Positions 1-8,647 of a DNA stretch of 23,709 nt are shown here, piece after piece. The stretch comes from MGBC114844 sp910585855 (GTDB lineage Bacteria; Bacillota; Clostridia; Lachnospirales; Lachnospiraceae). Numbering within the stretch: the stretch's first letter is position 1; the number at the start of each line of letters is the position of its first letter. The notes beneath the pieces are model-generated. The model was not told the origin of the DNA and did not search any database. It saw only the letters and a program-made list of their open reading frames with translations. The DNA lies in NCBI GenBank assembly GCA_965646165.1, contig CBFFYP010000072.1:1-23709 (forward strand). Direction: 5' to 3'. The translations under genes were made by a program, and so were the position numbers.

Positions 1-14
1 CCACCGCCAATTAA

Positions 15-58
15 AAAATCCCCGCAAGCCTTGATTTTTCAAGACTTGCGAGGATTTT
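15..58 (-). terminator. Intrinsic terminator of guaA
   Basis: A long near-perfect hairpin lies just beyond the guaA stop codon. The arms pair AAAATCC-CGCAAG-CTTGA with its complement through two single mismatches. On the minus strand it is followed by ATTTTTTAATT, a U-tract typical of Rho-independent termination. Confidence 0.88.
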
Positions 59-63
59 ACCTC

Positions 64-1605
64 TCACTCGAACTCAATCGTAGCCGGTGGCTTCCCAGTG
101 CAATCATAAAGCACCCGATTCACACCCTTTATTTCATTCACAATCCGGCCAGCCACTTTTCCAAGCACCTCCCAAGGAATCTGCGCACATTCTGCCGTCA
201 TAAAATCGGATGTATTCACCGCCCTAAGTGCCACGGCATAATCATAAGTCCGCTCATCCCCCATACATCCCACGCTCCTCATATTAGTAAGTGCAGCAAA
301 ATACTGCCCCAATCCCTTATCTATCCCTGCTTTTGCAATCTCTTCCCGATAAATTGCATCTGCCTCCTGCACAATCCTTACTTTTTCTGCCGTTACCTCC
401 CCAATAATACGAATCCCCAGCCCCGGTCCCGGAAATGGTTGGCGATATACCAAATACTCTGGAATCCCCAACTCCAATCCTGCCTTCCGTACCTCATCTT
501 TAAACAACAATCGAAGTGGCTCAATAATCTCTTTAAAATCAACATAATCCGGCAACCCACCCACATTGTGATGTGATTTTATCACAGCCGACTTTCCAAG
601 TCCGCTCTCTATCACATCTGGATAAATCGTTCCCTGAACCAGATAATCTACCGCCCCAATCTTCTTAGCTTCCTCCTCAAAAACACGAATAAATTCCTCA
701 CCGATTATCTTTCTCTTTTCCTCTGGTTCTTCCACTCCAGCCAGCTTCGCATAAAATCGCTCCTGTGCATTGACACGAATAAAATTCAAATCATATGGTC
801 CGTCTGCACCAAATACTGCTTCTACCTCATCCTCTTCTTTTTTACGCAGCAAACCATGATCGACAAACACACAAGTAAGCTGCTTTCCAACCGCCTTTGC
901 CAACAACACTGCAGCAACGGAAGAATCCACTCCCCCAGACAATGCACAAAGCACTTTGCCATCTCCAACCTTTTTACGAATCTCCTGAATCGTAGTTTCT
1001 ACAAAAGAATCCATCTTCCAGTCCCCATGACATCCACAAACCGAAAATACAAAATTAGAAAGTACTTTCTTCCCTTCCTGTGTATGCATCACCTCTGGAT
1101 GATATTGCACCGCATACAATTTCTTCTCTGCACATTCCATCCCAGCAACCGGACAAACAGGAGTATGCGCTGTAATTCGAAACCCTTCCGGTACTTGTTC
1201 AATATAATCGGTATGACTCATCCAACAGATTGTCCTAGAAGTTACATCTTGAAAAAGAACAGAAGAAGAATCCACGTCCACCTCTGTCTTTCCATACTCA
1301 CTCACCGGTGCATTAGACACTCGGCCTCCCAGCAAATATGCAATTAACTGAGAACCATAACAAATCCCTAAAATCGGAATCCCCATTTCAAAAATCTCTT
1401 TTGAACAGCGAGGAGCATCTTCGCCATACACACTATTTGGACCACCAGTAAAAATAATCCCTTTCGGATTCATTTTCCTTATCTCTTCTAAACTTAAACT
1501 ATAAGGATATACCTCACAATATACATTACACTCTCTTACTCTTCTTGCAATCAGCTGATTATACTGTCCCCCAAAATCAAGGACAATGATCCTTTCCTGT
1601 GCCAT
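64..1605 (-). CDS. guaA: GMP synthase (glutamine-hydrolysing)
   Basis: This 513-residue protein makes GMP from XMP, ATP and glutamine, the last step of guanine nucleotide synthesis in the cytosol. The N-terminal class I glutamine amidotransferase domain (about 1-190) has the nucleophile in GICYGSQL (Cys82) and the His-Glu pair in QYHPEV. The ATP pyrophosphatase domain follows with the P-loop SGGVDSS (about 224-230). The C-terminal dimerisation domain ends in KPPATIEFE, as in other GuaA proteins. Length is normal for the family. The ATG start is set by AGGAGG seven bases upstream. It has its own promoter at 1810-1838 and its own terminator, so it is probably a single-gene unit with a leader of about 195 nt. 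I see no recognisable purine riboswitch in that leader. Identity is very secure. Confidence 0.98.
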   Translation of the reverse strand: MAQERIIVLDFGGQYNQLIARRVRECNVYCEVYPYSLSLEEIRKMNPKGIIFTGGPNSVYGEDAPRCSKEIFEMGIPILGICYGSQLIAYLLGGRVSNAPVSEYGKTEVDVDSSSVLFQDVTSRTICWMSHTDYIEQVPEGFRITAHTPVCPVAGMECAEKKLYAVQYHPEVMHTQEGKKVLSNFVFSVCGCHGDWKMDSFVETTIQEIRKKVGDGKVLCALSGGVDSSVAAVLLAKAVGKQLTCVFVDHGLLRKKEEDEVEAVFGADGPYDLNFIRVNAQERFYAKLAGVEEPEEKRKIIGEEFIRVFEEEAKKIGAVDYLVQGTIYPDVIESGLGKSAVIKSHHNVGGLPDYVDFKEIIEPLRLLFKDEVRKAGLELGIPEYLVYRQPFPGPGLGIRIIGEVTAEKVRIVQEADAIYREEIAKAGIDKGLGQYFAALTNMRSVGCMGDERTYDYAVALRAVNTSDFMTAECAQIPWEVLGKVAGRIVNEIKGVNRVLYDCTGKPPATIEFE

Positions 1606-1809
1606 GTTCTTCCCTCCTGCTCTAAAACTGCTCTCTGTCTTCTAAAAAACTACCTTATCTCTCAGAACATTCTATTTTTCCTATCCTACTCTTTCGTCAC
1701 TTTAACTTTAATTCTAATCTATAATCCATAAACAAAAAATATAAAACCTCATTCAATACAAGATACTACACAAAACCAACCCTTTTACTCCCAAAATTAT
1801 TCTGTCCAA

Positions 1810-1838
1810 ATCATATCATACAAGCCCTACCCCGTCAA
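1810..1838 (-). promoter_or_regulatory. Sigma-A promoter of guaA
   Basis: On the minus strand TTGACG (1838-1833) is followed after exactly 17 bp by TATGAT (1815-1810). Transcription would start near 1803, leaving an untranslated leader of about 195 nt before the guaA ATG. The repeat element at 1905-2244 ends about 70-85 bp upstream of the -35 box. Confidence 0.72.
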
Positions 1839-1904
1839 CTATTTCCTTTTTAAACTTCAACTAGAAACTGTAAAGATAAGACGGTTTTACAAAAGACTTT
1901 CCTG

Positions 1905-2244
1905 TCACCGAATGCCAGAAACGGTTTGCTTTTTTCTTTTGCCTGTTCCTCTCCAAACGGTAAGAAAGTCTAGGGCTTCTGTATTTACATATATACAGCC
2001 AGACGAACCGGGGCTCAATTCGCCCTTATCACAACCAAAACGTAACTGATATAAGGAAAGATTTTATCAGCCACAAAACAGCCTCTTTCCTATCATACAG
2101 GCTAATTTTGCACACCCTGCCTAGAAGCAGGGTATACAAAAAATTCTAGGTATTTCCACAGAAGCCCAAGACTTTCTAACCATTCTCCGAAGTCACAGAC
2201 AAAAGAAAAAAGCAAACCGCCTCTCGCTGTTAGCCGAATAGCGG
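1905..2244 (-). repeat. Interspersed long-hairpin element, copy 1
   Basis: Copy 1 of a family seen five times in this window; strand is given in the sense that I infer the RNA is read. Inverted arms of 25 bp (1922-1946 and 2195-2219) pair with a single G.U. They are followed inward by a second paired block around AGAAAGTCT and GGGCTTCT. The core carries the family signature GGGCGAATTG-GCCCCGG and an internal hairpin at 2110-2137. The outer arm sequence (CGGTTTGC plus a T-rich block) is unrelated to the other copies, yet both arms changed together. The outermost boundaries are approximate because flanks are less conserved here. The rest of the gene-free stretch 1606-2533 holds the guaA leader and promoter, the half copy at 2307, and otherwise AT-rich sequence in which I see nothing. 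Confidence 0.8.
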
Positions 2245-2306
2245 CAGAAATTATATTTTATTACAGAACAAGATTTTAGAAAAATTGAAAGTATATTCTT
2301 TTTTAG

Positions 2307-2424
2307 TTTCGGAGTTAAGAAACAGCCAGATTCAAAAATGGTAGGCAGCCTGCAGTGACTTTGGAAAAAAGTTAGAAGTTCTTAGGATTCTGCTCGAAAA
2401 TCTAAGAAAAGGGGCGTGTTTAGC
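2307..2424 (+). repeat. Interspersed element, truncated copy 2 (5' half only)
   Basis: This is only the 5' arm of the element. It matches the 5' end of copy 4 (8995-) over the outer block TTTCGG-GT-AAGAAACAGCCAGAT, the GGCAGCCTGCAGTGACTTTGG block and the TTAGAAGTTCTTA block. It then passes from CTAAG directly into AAAAGGGGCGTGTTTAGC, so the internal hairpin present in copy 4 is missing. Similarity ends near 2424; the core and 3' arm are absent. It faces copy 1 in the opposite orientation. Confidence 0.75.
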
Positions 2425-2533
2425 ACCATAGGTGCAAACTTAAGCGAAAATTGCACAAAATCTAATAAAAACTTCATCTAAATTATATAACTCAACCCAT
2501 CTATCTCTCACCTCCAAAAACAATAACCGCTTT

Positions 2534-3727
2534 CTACAGACATCCATATATCACACTCCGAAGCCGAGGCATAACATAATCCTCTAAACTAGGCATCATC
2601 TGCTGCATATATACAACAGCCAATTCTTCTGCAGGATCAATAAATACTAATGACCCCGCCTTTCCGCTCCATCCAAACTCCCCATAAGAAGAATTGCAGC
2701 CTCCCTTTTGCGGATAAACCATAGTTCTGCATCCCAAACCATAGCTATATGCTGCCTGATGTGCCCAATTATAATCCGCTTTCATCTCCTTGCTTAAATG
2801 ATCCATCCGCATCAGCTCTAACGTCTTTCTGCCCAGCAGACGAACACCGTCCTGATTTGTTCCTCCAAGTGCCATTGTATTGGCAAACTTCATATAATCC
2901 CTCAATGTGGAAAGCAATCCCGAACCTCCGCTTGCATACCGATTTTTTCCTTTTCTATAATACCAATCCGCCTCTTTCACTTCTTCCCGTTTCCCAGACT
3001 TAGTAGAATATACTTTAACAAGCCTTTGTTCTAACTCTTTCTCTTCCCAATAAAAACCCGTTTCTTTCATATCAAGCGGATCAAAAATAAACCGCTGCAT
3101 ATAATCCTCCAATTTCATTCCAGAAATTTCCTCAATCAAAGCTCCCAGCACATCATGTGACATTCCATATCTCCAATGTGTTCCGGGCTCAAATGCCAAA
3201 GGAATCTTCGACAGTTCCATTATCACTTCTCTGGTTGTCATAGGCTGTATTTCTTCTTCGTCCTGCAAGATACTTTTATCCAGCCTGTCTAAAAGTTCTT
3301 GCGTCTGTTTCTCTGTCGGAAGTCCGCTGCCTCCATAAGTAAACCCCGCACTCATCCGAAATAAATCCTTGATCAAAATCGGATTTTTTGCCTCTTCCAC
3401 TGCTTTACAATCCGGCTCTATTTCAGAAAACACCTTAATCTTTTTATATTCCGGCAAATATAAATATAAAGGTTCGTTTAAATCAAACCGCCCCTGTTCA
3501 TAAAGCTGCATTGCACAAGTACAAGTAATCAATTTTGTCATAGAAAAAATTCGAAATAATGTATCCTTTTCTACTTTTCTCTGCTTTTCTACATCTGCCA
3601 ATCCCGTACAATGCGTTAATACACATTTTCCATGCTGCACAATTTGAATACTGCACCCCGGAATCTGTTTTTTTTCTTCTAAGCTGTCTACAAAAGAAAC
3701 AACTGCACGAAATTTTCTCTCTTCCAT
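2534..3727 (-). CDS. Serine hydrolase, beta-lactamase/class C PBP-like
   Basis: The protein (397 residues from this start) belongs to the class C beta-lactamase-like serine hydrolases (PF00144-type), which include esterases, D-amino-acid peptidases and penicillin-binding proteins. The nucleophile motif SxxK is in FRIFSMTKLIT (Ser62, Lys65). The second motif is probably the Tyr of HWRYGMSHDVLG, and the third the GWSGKAGSLVFIDP segment near the C-terminus. I see no signal peptide or membrane segment, so it probably acts in the cytosol. An upstream TTG in frame (3760) is open, but the ATG at 3727 has AGGAAGG nine bases before it and is preferred. It lies 83 bp after mfd and may be cotranscribed with pth-mfd. 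Substrate cannot be told; true beta-lactamase activity is not implied. Confidence 0.82.
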   Translation of the reverse strand: MEERKFRAVVSFVDSLEEKKQIPGCSIQIVQHGKCVLTHCTGLADVEKQRKVEKDTLFRIFSMTKLITCTCAMQLYEQGRFDLNEPLYLYLPEYKKIKVFSEIEPDCKAVEEAKNPILIKDLFRMSAGFTYGGSGLPTEKQTQELLDRLDKSILQDEEEIQPMTTREVIMELSKIPLAFEPGTHWRYGMSHDVLGALIEEISGMKLEDYMQRFIFDPLDMKETGFYWEEKELEQRLVKVYSTKSGKREEVKEADWYYRKGKNRYASGGSGLLSTLRDYMKFANTMALGGTNQDGVRLLGRKTLELMRMDHLSKEMKADYNWAHQAAYSYGLGCRTMVYPQKGGCNSSYGEFGWSGKAGSLVFIDPAEELAVVYMQQMMPSLEDYVMPRLRSVIYGCL

Positions 3728-3810
3728 TTTTATCTGCCTTCCTGATTGTTCATAATCCAAAACTTCTTTTTATCCGCCTATTTTTGCACATTTTATTTCT
3801 AATTTTACAT

Positions 3811-6800
3811 TCAAAATAGTTTTTTCATTTCTTCTAAAATCTCTTTTGCCTTCTCTAACTGCCCCTCTTCGCTATGGTTATCGTTTTTTCCATAACTATA
3901 TAAAAAATATGGATTTTTCCCGACTTTAAACTTCATTTGATTGCGGTACTGTTCTAAAAATAACGGTACTTTCGTTCCGTCCAAAACAGCATGTTCGTAC
4001 ATAGTAATTCGTATTTCCTGCCGATTTCCCTTTACCTCCAATATATCCAAACGATGTGCCACTGCCTTTAACAATGCCACCTGCAAAAGATTTTCCACAG
4101 ACTTCGGCATTACTCCAAAACGATCCGTCAGTTCATCCTGCATATCCATATATTCCTCTTCATTCTCAATTCCTGCAATCCGCTTATAAATATCCAGTTT
4201 ATGCATCTCATTTTTAATATAAACCGATGGGATAAAGGCATTGACATCCATATCAATATTGGTATCGAAATTTTTTTTCTCTCCGTCCCCCTTCAGATTT
4301 TTTACTGCTTCATTCAGCATTTTACAGTACAGATCATATCCGACTGCTTCCATATGTCCATGCTGCTCCGAACCCAAAATATTTCCTGCCCCACGAATTT
4401 CCAAATCCCGCATTGCAATTTTAAATCCAGAACCTAACTCCGTAAACTCCCGTATTGCTGCCAGACGCTTTTCTGCCACTTCTTTTAACATCTTATCTCT
4501 TCTATACATCAAAAATGCATAAGAAGTCCGATTTGACCGCCCTACACGCCCTCGAAGCTGATAGAGCTGCGCTAATCCAAGCTGATCGGCATCATGAATA
4601 ATCATGGTATTGGCATTTGAGATATCCAGTCCGGTTTCAATAATGGTAGTCGATACCAATACATCAATCTCTCCATTGATATAGTCATACATAATTTTTT
4701 CCAACTGACGCTCCCGCATCTGCCCATGAGCATATTTGACATGGGCATCCGGGACTAAAGCCGCTACATGATCGGCAACCTCTTCAATACTGTTCACTCG
4801 ATTATAGACATAATATACCTGCCCTCCTCGATTCAGTTCCCGATTAATCGCCTCCCGCACCATTTCATCGTGATATTCCATAACATAGGTCTGAATCGGC
4901 AGACGATCGATTGGCGGTTCTTCCAATACACTCATATCCCGAATCCCAATCAAACTCATATGAAGGGTACGGGGAATCGGTGTTGCCGTCAAAGTCAGCA
5001 CATCTACATTTTCTTTTAACTGTTTAATCTTTTCTTTATGTGTCACTCCAAAACGCTGCTCTTCATCCACAATCAAAAGTCCCAAATTTTTATACTGCAA
5101 ATCTTTTGAAAGTACACGGTGTGTTCCGATTACAATATCCACCAGACCCTTTTTCAAGCCCTCTAATGTATGCTTCTGCTGAGCAGGTGTACGAAAACGG
5201 GACAGCAAATCAATCCGAATCGGGAAATTTTTCATCCGCTCCACAAAAGTATGATAATGCTGCTGTGCCAAAATCGTAGTAGGCACTAGATAAACTACCT
5301 GCCTGCTCTCCATAACCGCTTTAAAAGCCGCCCGAATCGCAATCTCTGTCTTTCCATAGCCTACATCTCCGCAAATCAGCCGATCCATAATCTTCTTGCT
5401 TTCCATATCCCGCTTCGTTTCCTCGATTGCAGCAAGCTGATCCTTTGTTTCTTCATAGGGAAACGTTTCCTCAAACTCTTTCTGCCATACCGTATCTGGT
5501 CCATATTGATATCCTGACTTTGCCTGCCGTTTGGCATATAACTCTACCAAATCCTTCGCAATATCCCGAACGGCATGGTAGACTTTTGACTTTGTTCTAT
5601 GCCACTCTTTTCCACCAAGTGTATTTAACTTTGGAGCTTTTGCTCCGGCAGCAGCATATTTCTGAAGCAAATCCAACTGTGTTGCCTGTATATATAATTT
5701 ACTGCCTCCCTCATACTCAATCTTAATATAATCCTTTGTCACTCCTTCCACTTCCATCTTTTCAATTCCCTGATAGACCCCCAGCCCATGGTTTTCATGT
5801 ACCACATAATCTCCAACATTCAAATCGGTAAAATTTTGAATTTTCTGCCCCTCATAATTGGTCTTCTTTCTCCGCTTCTTTTCTGCACCAAAAATATCCG
5901 CCTCTGTCATTACCACAAATTTAAGCTGAGGATACTCAAATCCACGGTGCAGATATCCATAAGTTACCAAAATTTCTCCGGGCTGCACCGGCTTCTCTAA
6001 AGAATCCCGACTATAAGCAGACAATTCATGATCCCGCAAATCCTGTGCCAAATGTGCTGTGCGTGTTCTAGAATTAGACAGCAAAATCACCCGATACCCC
6101 TGCTTTTTATACTTCTGCAAGTCTTTTACCAAAAATTCAAAGTTATTATTATAAGAATTTATATTCTGCACATGAAAATAAACCGTTTCTGAAAGACTGA
6201 TATAATTTTGCTTCTGCTCTAACACTCCCATTGCAATCAAATAATTCTTTTGTATCCTTGCAAGAGTTTCCCTTGTCCCATATAAAACTTCTGTCTGCTT
6301 CGGCAAAATATATCCCTTTTCCAAACGATGAATCATACTCTCTCGAAATTCCATCTCCAATGTATCTGCTTTTTCTCCAATCCGAACTGGCTCATCTAAA
6401 AATATCAGAGTCTGTTCAATCGGAAAATAATCCAAAAAACTAACCGTTTCCGTATAAAAATAAGGCAAATAAGCATCCAAAGAAACAGCCGATTTTAAAT
6501 TCCTCATATGTTCCATTGCCTCTTCTATCATCACACCAATCCGCTGTGCTTCTTCTCTCTTTTTCTCTTTAATAAATACCTCTTTTTGTCTTTGCAGGTC
6601 TGCCTCTATCCTGCAAATCCCTTCCTCCATCCTATCCGAATCCAAAATAATTTCCGTAGCCGGATAAAGTACAATTTCCTTTTGACTCTCAATCGAACGC
6701 TGACTTTGAATATGAAAAGTACGAATCGAATCTACCTCATCCCCCCACAGTTCAATTCGATAAGGCACATCCTCTGTCAAAGGAAAGATATCAATAATCC

Positions 6801-7347
6801 CTCCACGCACAGCAAACTCCCCGCACCCCTCTACCTGCTGCACCCGCTCATATCCAATCCGTTCAAGCTGTTTTATCAATTCCTTACTATCAATACAATC
6901 CGTATCCGAAATCCGCAAAATATAACTCTGAATCAAATCCAGCGGCAAAATCTTATCCATACATCCGTCAATCGTAACAATTACTACCAGCCGTTCTTTC
7001 TCCAACATCTCCTGAATTGCCTTCATCCGTTCCTGTACAATCAGATTTCCATGCACATCTGCACTATAAAAAATAAAATCTTTAGCCGGATAACAGACCA
7101 CATTTTCATCAAAACACTTATAATCCTCGTAAAGTTCTCTAGCCCGTGTTTCACTAAATGTAATCACCAGTTTATAAGCAAACTCTTCTCCACATCCGGC
7201 AATAAAATGTGCCTTTTGAGAGTCCATACATCCACAAGCAAAAATCGCTCCGCTTCTTTTTCCTATACTGTTTCGCCGTCCTTTCAGCCAGCTATGCAGT
7301 TCTTCCACTTCCCTTAACTCTGTCAAAGGAGCTGTTATACAATTCAT
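3811..7347 (-). CDS. mfd: Transcription-repair coupling factor Mfd
   Basis: Mfd is an ATP-driven translocase that pushes stalled RNA polymerase off DNA lesions and recruits UvrA. This copy is 1178 residues from the chosen start, normal for the family. The N-terminal UvrB-like module includes GEFAVRGGIIDIFP and RIELWGDEVDSIR. The RNA-polymerase-interacting CarD-like domain (about 508-575) has NVGDYVVHENHGLGVYQG. The superfamily 2 motor has Walker A GDVGYGKTE (about 660-668), the DEEQRFG box (about 761-767), TATPIPRTL, and the motif VI-like QLRGRVGRS. The C-terminal TRCF domain follows. The frame stays open upstream to 7422, but that would overlap pth. The ATG at 7347 has GGAGG about five bases upstream and leaves 17 bp after the pth stop. 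Confidence 0.97.
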   Translation of the reverse strand: MNCITAPLTELREVEELHSWLKGRRNSIGKRSGAIFACGCMDSQKAHFIAGCGEEFAYKLVITFSETRARELYEDYKCFDENVVCYPAKDFIFYSADVHGNLIVQERMKAIQEMLEKERLVVIVTIDGCMDKILPLDLIQSYILRISDTDCIDSKELIKQLERIGYERVQQVEGCGEFAVRGGIIDIFPLTEDVPYRIELWGDEVDSIRTFHIQSQRSIESQKEIVLYPATEIILDSDRMEEGICRIEADLQRQKEVFIKEKKREEAQRIGVMIEEAMEHMRNLKSAVSLDAYLPYFYTETVSFLDYFPIEQTLIFLDEPVRIGEKADTLEMEFRESMIHRLEKGYILPKQTEVLYGTRETLARIQKNYLIAMGVLEQKQNYISLSETVYFHVQNINSYNNNFEFLVKDLQKYKKQGYRVILLSNSRTRTAHLAQDLRDHELSAYSRDSLEKPVQPGEILVTYGYLHRGFEYPQLKFVVMTEADIFGAEKKRRKKTNYEGQKIQNFTDLNVGDYVVHENHGLGVYQGIEKMEVEGVTKDYIKIEYEGGSKLYIQATQLDLLQKYAAAGAKAPKLNTLGGKEWHRTKSKVYHAVRDIAKDLVELYAKRQAKSGYQYGPDTVWQKEFEETFPYEETKDQLAAIEETKRDMESKKIMDRLICGDVGYGKTEIAIRAAFKAVMESRQVVYLVPTTILAQQHYHTFVERMKNFPIRIDLLSRFRTPAQQKHTLEGLKKGLVDIVIGTHRVLSKDLQYKNLGLLIVDEEQRFGVTHKEKIKQLKENVDVLTLTATPIPRTLHMSLIGIRDMSVLEEPPIDRLPIQTYVMEYHDEMVREAINRELNRGGQVYYVYNRVNSIEEVADHVAALVPDAHVKYAHGQMRERQLEKIMYDYINGEIDVLVSTTIIETGLDISNANTMIIHDADQLGLAQLYQLRGRVGRSNRTSYAFLMYRRDKMLKEVAEKRLAAIREFTELGSGFKIAMRDLEIRGAGNILGSEQHGHMEAVGYDLYCKMLNEAVKNLKGDGEKKNFDTNIDMDVNAFIPSVYIKNEMHKLDIYKRIAGIENEEEYMDMQDELTDRFGVMPKSVENLLQVALLKAVAHRLDILEVKGNRQEIRITMYEHAVLDGTKVPLFLEQYRNQMKFKVGKNPYFLYSYGKNDNHSEEGQLEKAKEILEEMKKLF

Positions 7348-7364
7348 ACTCTCCTCCCTCTCTC

Positions 7365-7934
7365 CTAAACCTTTCCATGAAATACATTCATTGCCCGCTC
7401 TATCCCGTCCTGTAAAATACATTCTGCTGCCAAAGCAGCCCGTTCTACACTTTCATCCGCCTTTATCCGATCCTCTTCCCCAAAACGACTAAGCACATAA
7501 TCCGCTAAATCCCATCCTTTTGGCTTCTCTCCAACTCCAACCTTAATTCGGCAAAATACATCCGTCCCCAAACAGGCAATTACACTTTTTACCCCATTAT
7601 GTCCCCCTGCACTCCCCTTTGCCCGAATCCGAATCCGCCCCACATCCAAACTAATATCATCAAAAATTAAAATCAAATCCTTCTCTGGCTCTAACTTATA
7701 ATACCCCACTGCCTCCCGTATACTCTCTCCACTTAAATTCATATAAGTCTGCGGCTGCAAAAGAATCACTTTTTCTCCTGCAATCATCCCCTTTCCGCAA
7801 ACCCCCTTATGCTTATTGATATCCATAGAAATCCCGTTTCTATCCGCAAGCTCATCAATTACCTCAAATCCTATATTATGTCTGGTTCGTGCATACTGAT
7901 AAGTCGGATTTCCCAAACCTGCTATTAAATACAT
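7365..7934 (-). CDS. pth: Peptidyl-tRNA hydrolase
   Basis: Pth (189 residues) releases tRNA from peptidyl-tRNAs that drop off the ribosome. The family signature GLGNP opens the protein. The catalytic His is in TRHNIGF (His19), the MNLSG loop is present, and the acidic pair FDDISL (Asp92-Asp93) is followed by the GSAGGHNG motif that binds the tRNA CCA end. A GTG codon lies immediately before the ATG at 7934. The ATG is preferred because GGGAGG sits six bases upstream of it and only three from the GTG. pth leads directly into mfd, an arrangement long known in Firmicutes. Confidence 0.96.
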   Translation of the reverse strand: MYLIAGLGNPTYQYARTRHNIGFEVIDELADRNGISMDINKHKGVCGKGMIAGEKVILLQPQTYMNLSGESIREAVGYYKLEPEKDLILIFDDISLDVGRIRIRAKGSAGGHNGVKSVIACLGTDVFCRIKVGVGEKPKGWDLADYVLSRFGEEDRIKADESVERAALAAECILQDGIERAMNVFHGKV

Positions 7935-7983
7935 CACTGCCCTCCCTATAAACTCCCAATTTCTACCTATTTCCCAAAAATCA

Positions 7984-8019
7984 ATTATATCATATCACAA
8001 AAACATTATAACAATTCAA
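7984..8019 (-). promoter_or_regulatory. Probable promoter of pth-mfd
   Basis: On the minus strand TATAAT (7989-7984) is preceded by overlapping TATGAT and by the -35 candidates TTGAAT (8019-8014) and TTGTTA. Spacing is not ideal for any pair (19 bp for TTGTTA to TATAAT and for TTGAAT to TATGAT). The -10 region is convincing and the -35 uncertain. Repeat copy 3 begins about 52 bp upstream. Confidence 0.45.
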
Positions 8020-8070
8020 ATGCTCCCAAACTGTTGTGAAACTTGATTCCGCAGCGGTACTATCTTCCGA

Positions 8071-8421
8071 AGGGGACGCCAGATGCGAAAATGGTAGGCA
8101 TCCTGCTGTTCCGCTCTCCAAAAAGCAAGAAGTTCTAAGACTTCTGTATTTTTTACACATCCAACCAGACAGACCGGGGCGCAATTCGCCCTTACTGCAG
8201 ACCGAAAGTTACTGACATACAAAATGACTTTATCAGCCACAAGATGCATCCTTCCCTTCCATCCGGGCTAAACACGCCCCTTTTTTTTCACACACTGCAT
8301 GGAAGCAGTATGTGAAAAAAATCTTAGGTTTTCGAGCAGAAGTCCAAGAACTTCTAACTTTTCTCCGAAGTCACTGCAGGCTGCCTACCATTTTCGCATC
8401 TAGCTGCTTCTCGACTCCGGG
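8071..8421 (-). repeat. Interspersed long-hairpin element, copy 3
   Basis: This is a full copy, inferred to be read on the minus strand. The outer arms at 8081-8106 and 8376-8401 are complementary over 26 bp with one mismatch, sharing AGATGCGAAAATGGTAGGCA. Further inward the AGAAGTTCT-GACTTCT blocks pair. The core contains, on the minus strand, AAGGGCGAATTGCGCCCCGG followed by TCTGTCTGGTTGG, almost identical to copy 4. An internal hairpin at 8289-8314 has a ten-position stem and a six-base loop, flanked by T8 and A7 that can extend the stem. Short open frames across the core are not conserved between copies. Confidence 0.88.
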
Positions 8422-8647
8422 ACAAAAAGTTAAAAATTCTCCAATACATAAAACAATATACCATATAAAATCTGCTATTTTCTTCTACTCCTTTTCCTGA
8501 CTGTTTCAAAAAAATATTATTATAACACATATTTTTTCTATCGTTATCTGACCAACTGCATAACACTCCAGCAAACATTTTACTATTTGTTATATGGAGT
8601 ACACAATCAAAAGTCAAATGGATCGCTATGCAAAACCATCATTTCCC

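Noticed and set aside
31..576. Long plus-strand frames opposite guaA, mfd and the chemoreceptor (for example 31-576, 856-1347, 6508-7317)
   Set aside because: They lie antisense to secure genes, have no ribosome sites and show low-complexity composition from complementing coding DNA.
1606..1860. Purine riboswitch upstream of guaA
   Set aside because: The conserved core elements of that aptamer are not visible in the leader.
2534..3727. True class C beta-lactamase (antibiotic resistance)
   Set aside because: Only the general serine hydrolase motifs are seen, there is no signal peptide, and the second and third motifs deviate from AmpC.
7348..7422. Longer mfd start at 7422
   Set aside because: It would overlap the end of pth by about 58 bp and lacks a ribosome site, while the ATG at 7347 has GGAGG at good spacing.
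8016..8249. Open frame across repeat copy 3 with a short Cys-rich segment (ANCAPVCLVGCV) also seen in copy 4 at 9179-9370
   Set aside because: The shared segment is only the conserved core translated. The frame has a TGA in copy 1 (GAATTGAGCC), and the flanking protein sequence differs between copies. It behaves as RNA or DNA structure, not a gene.
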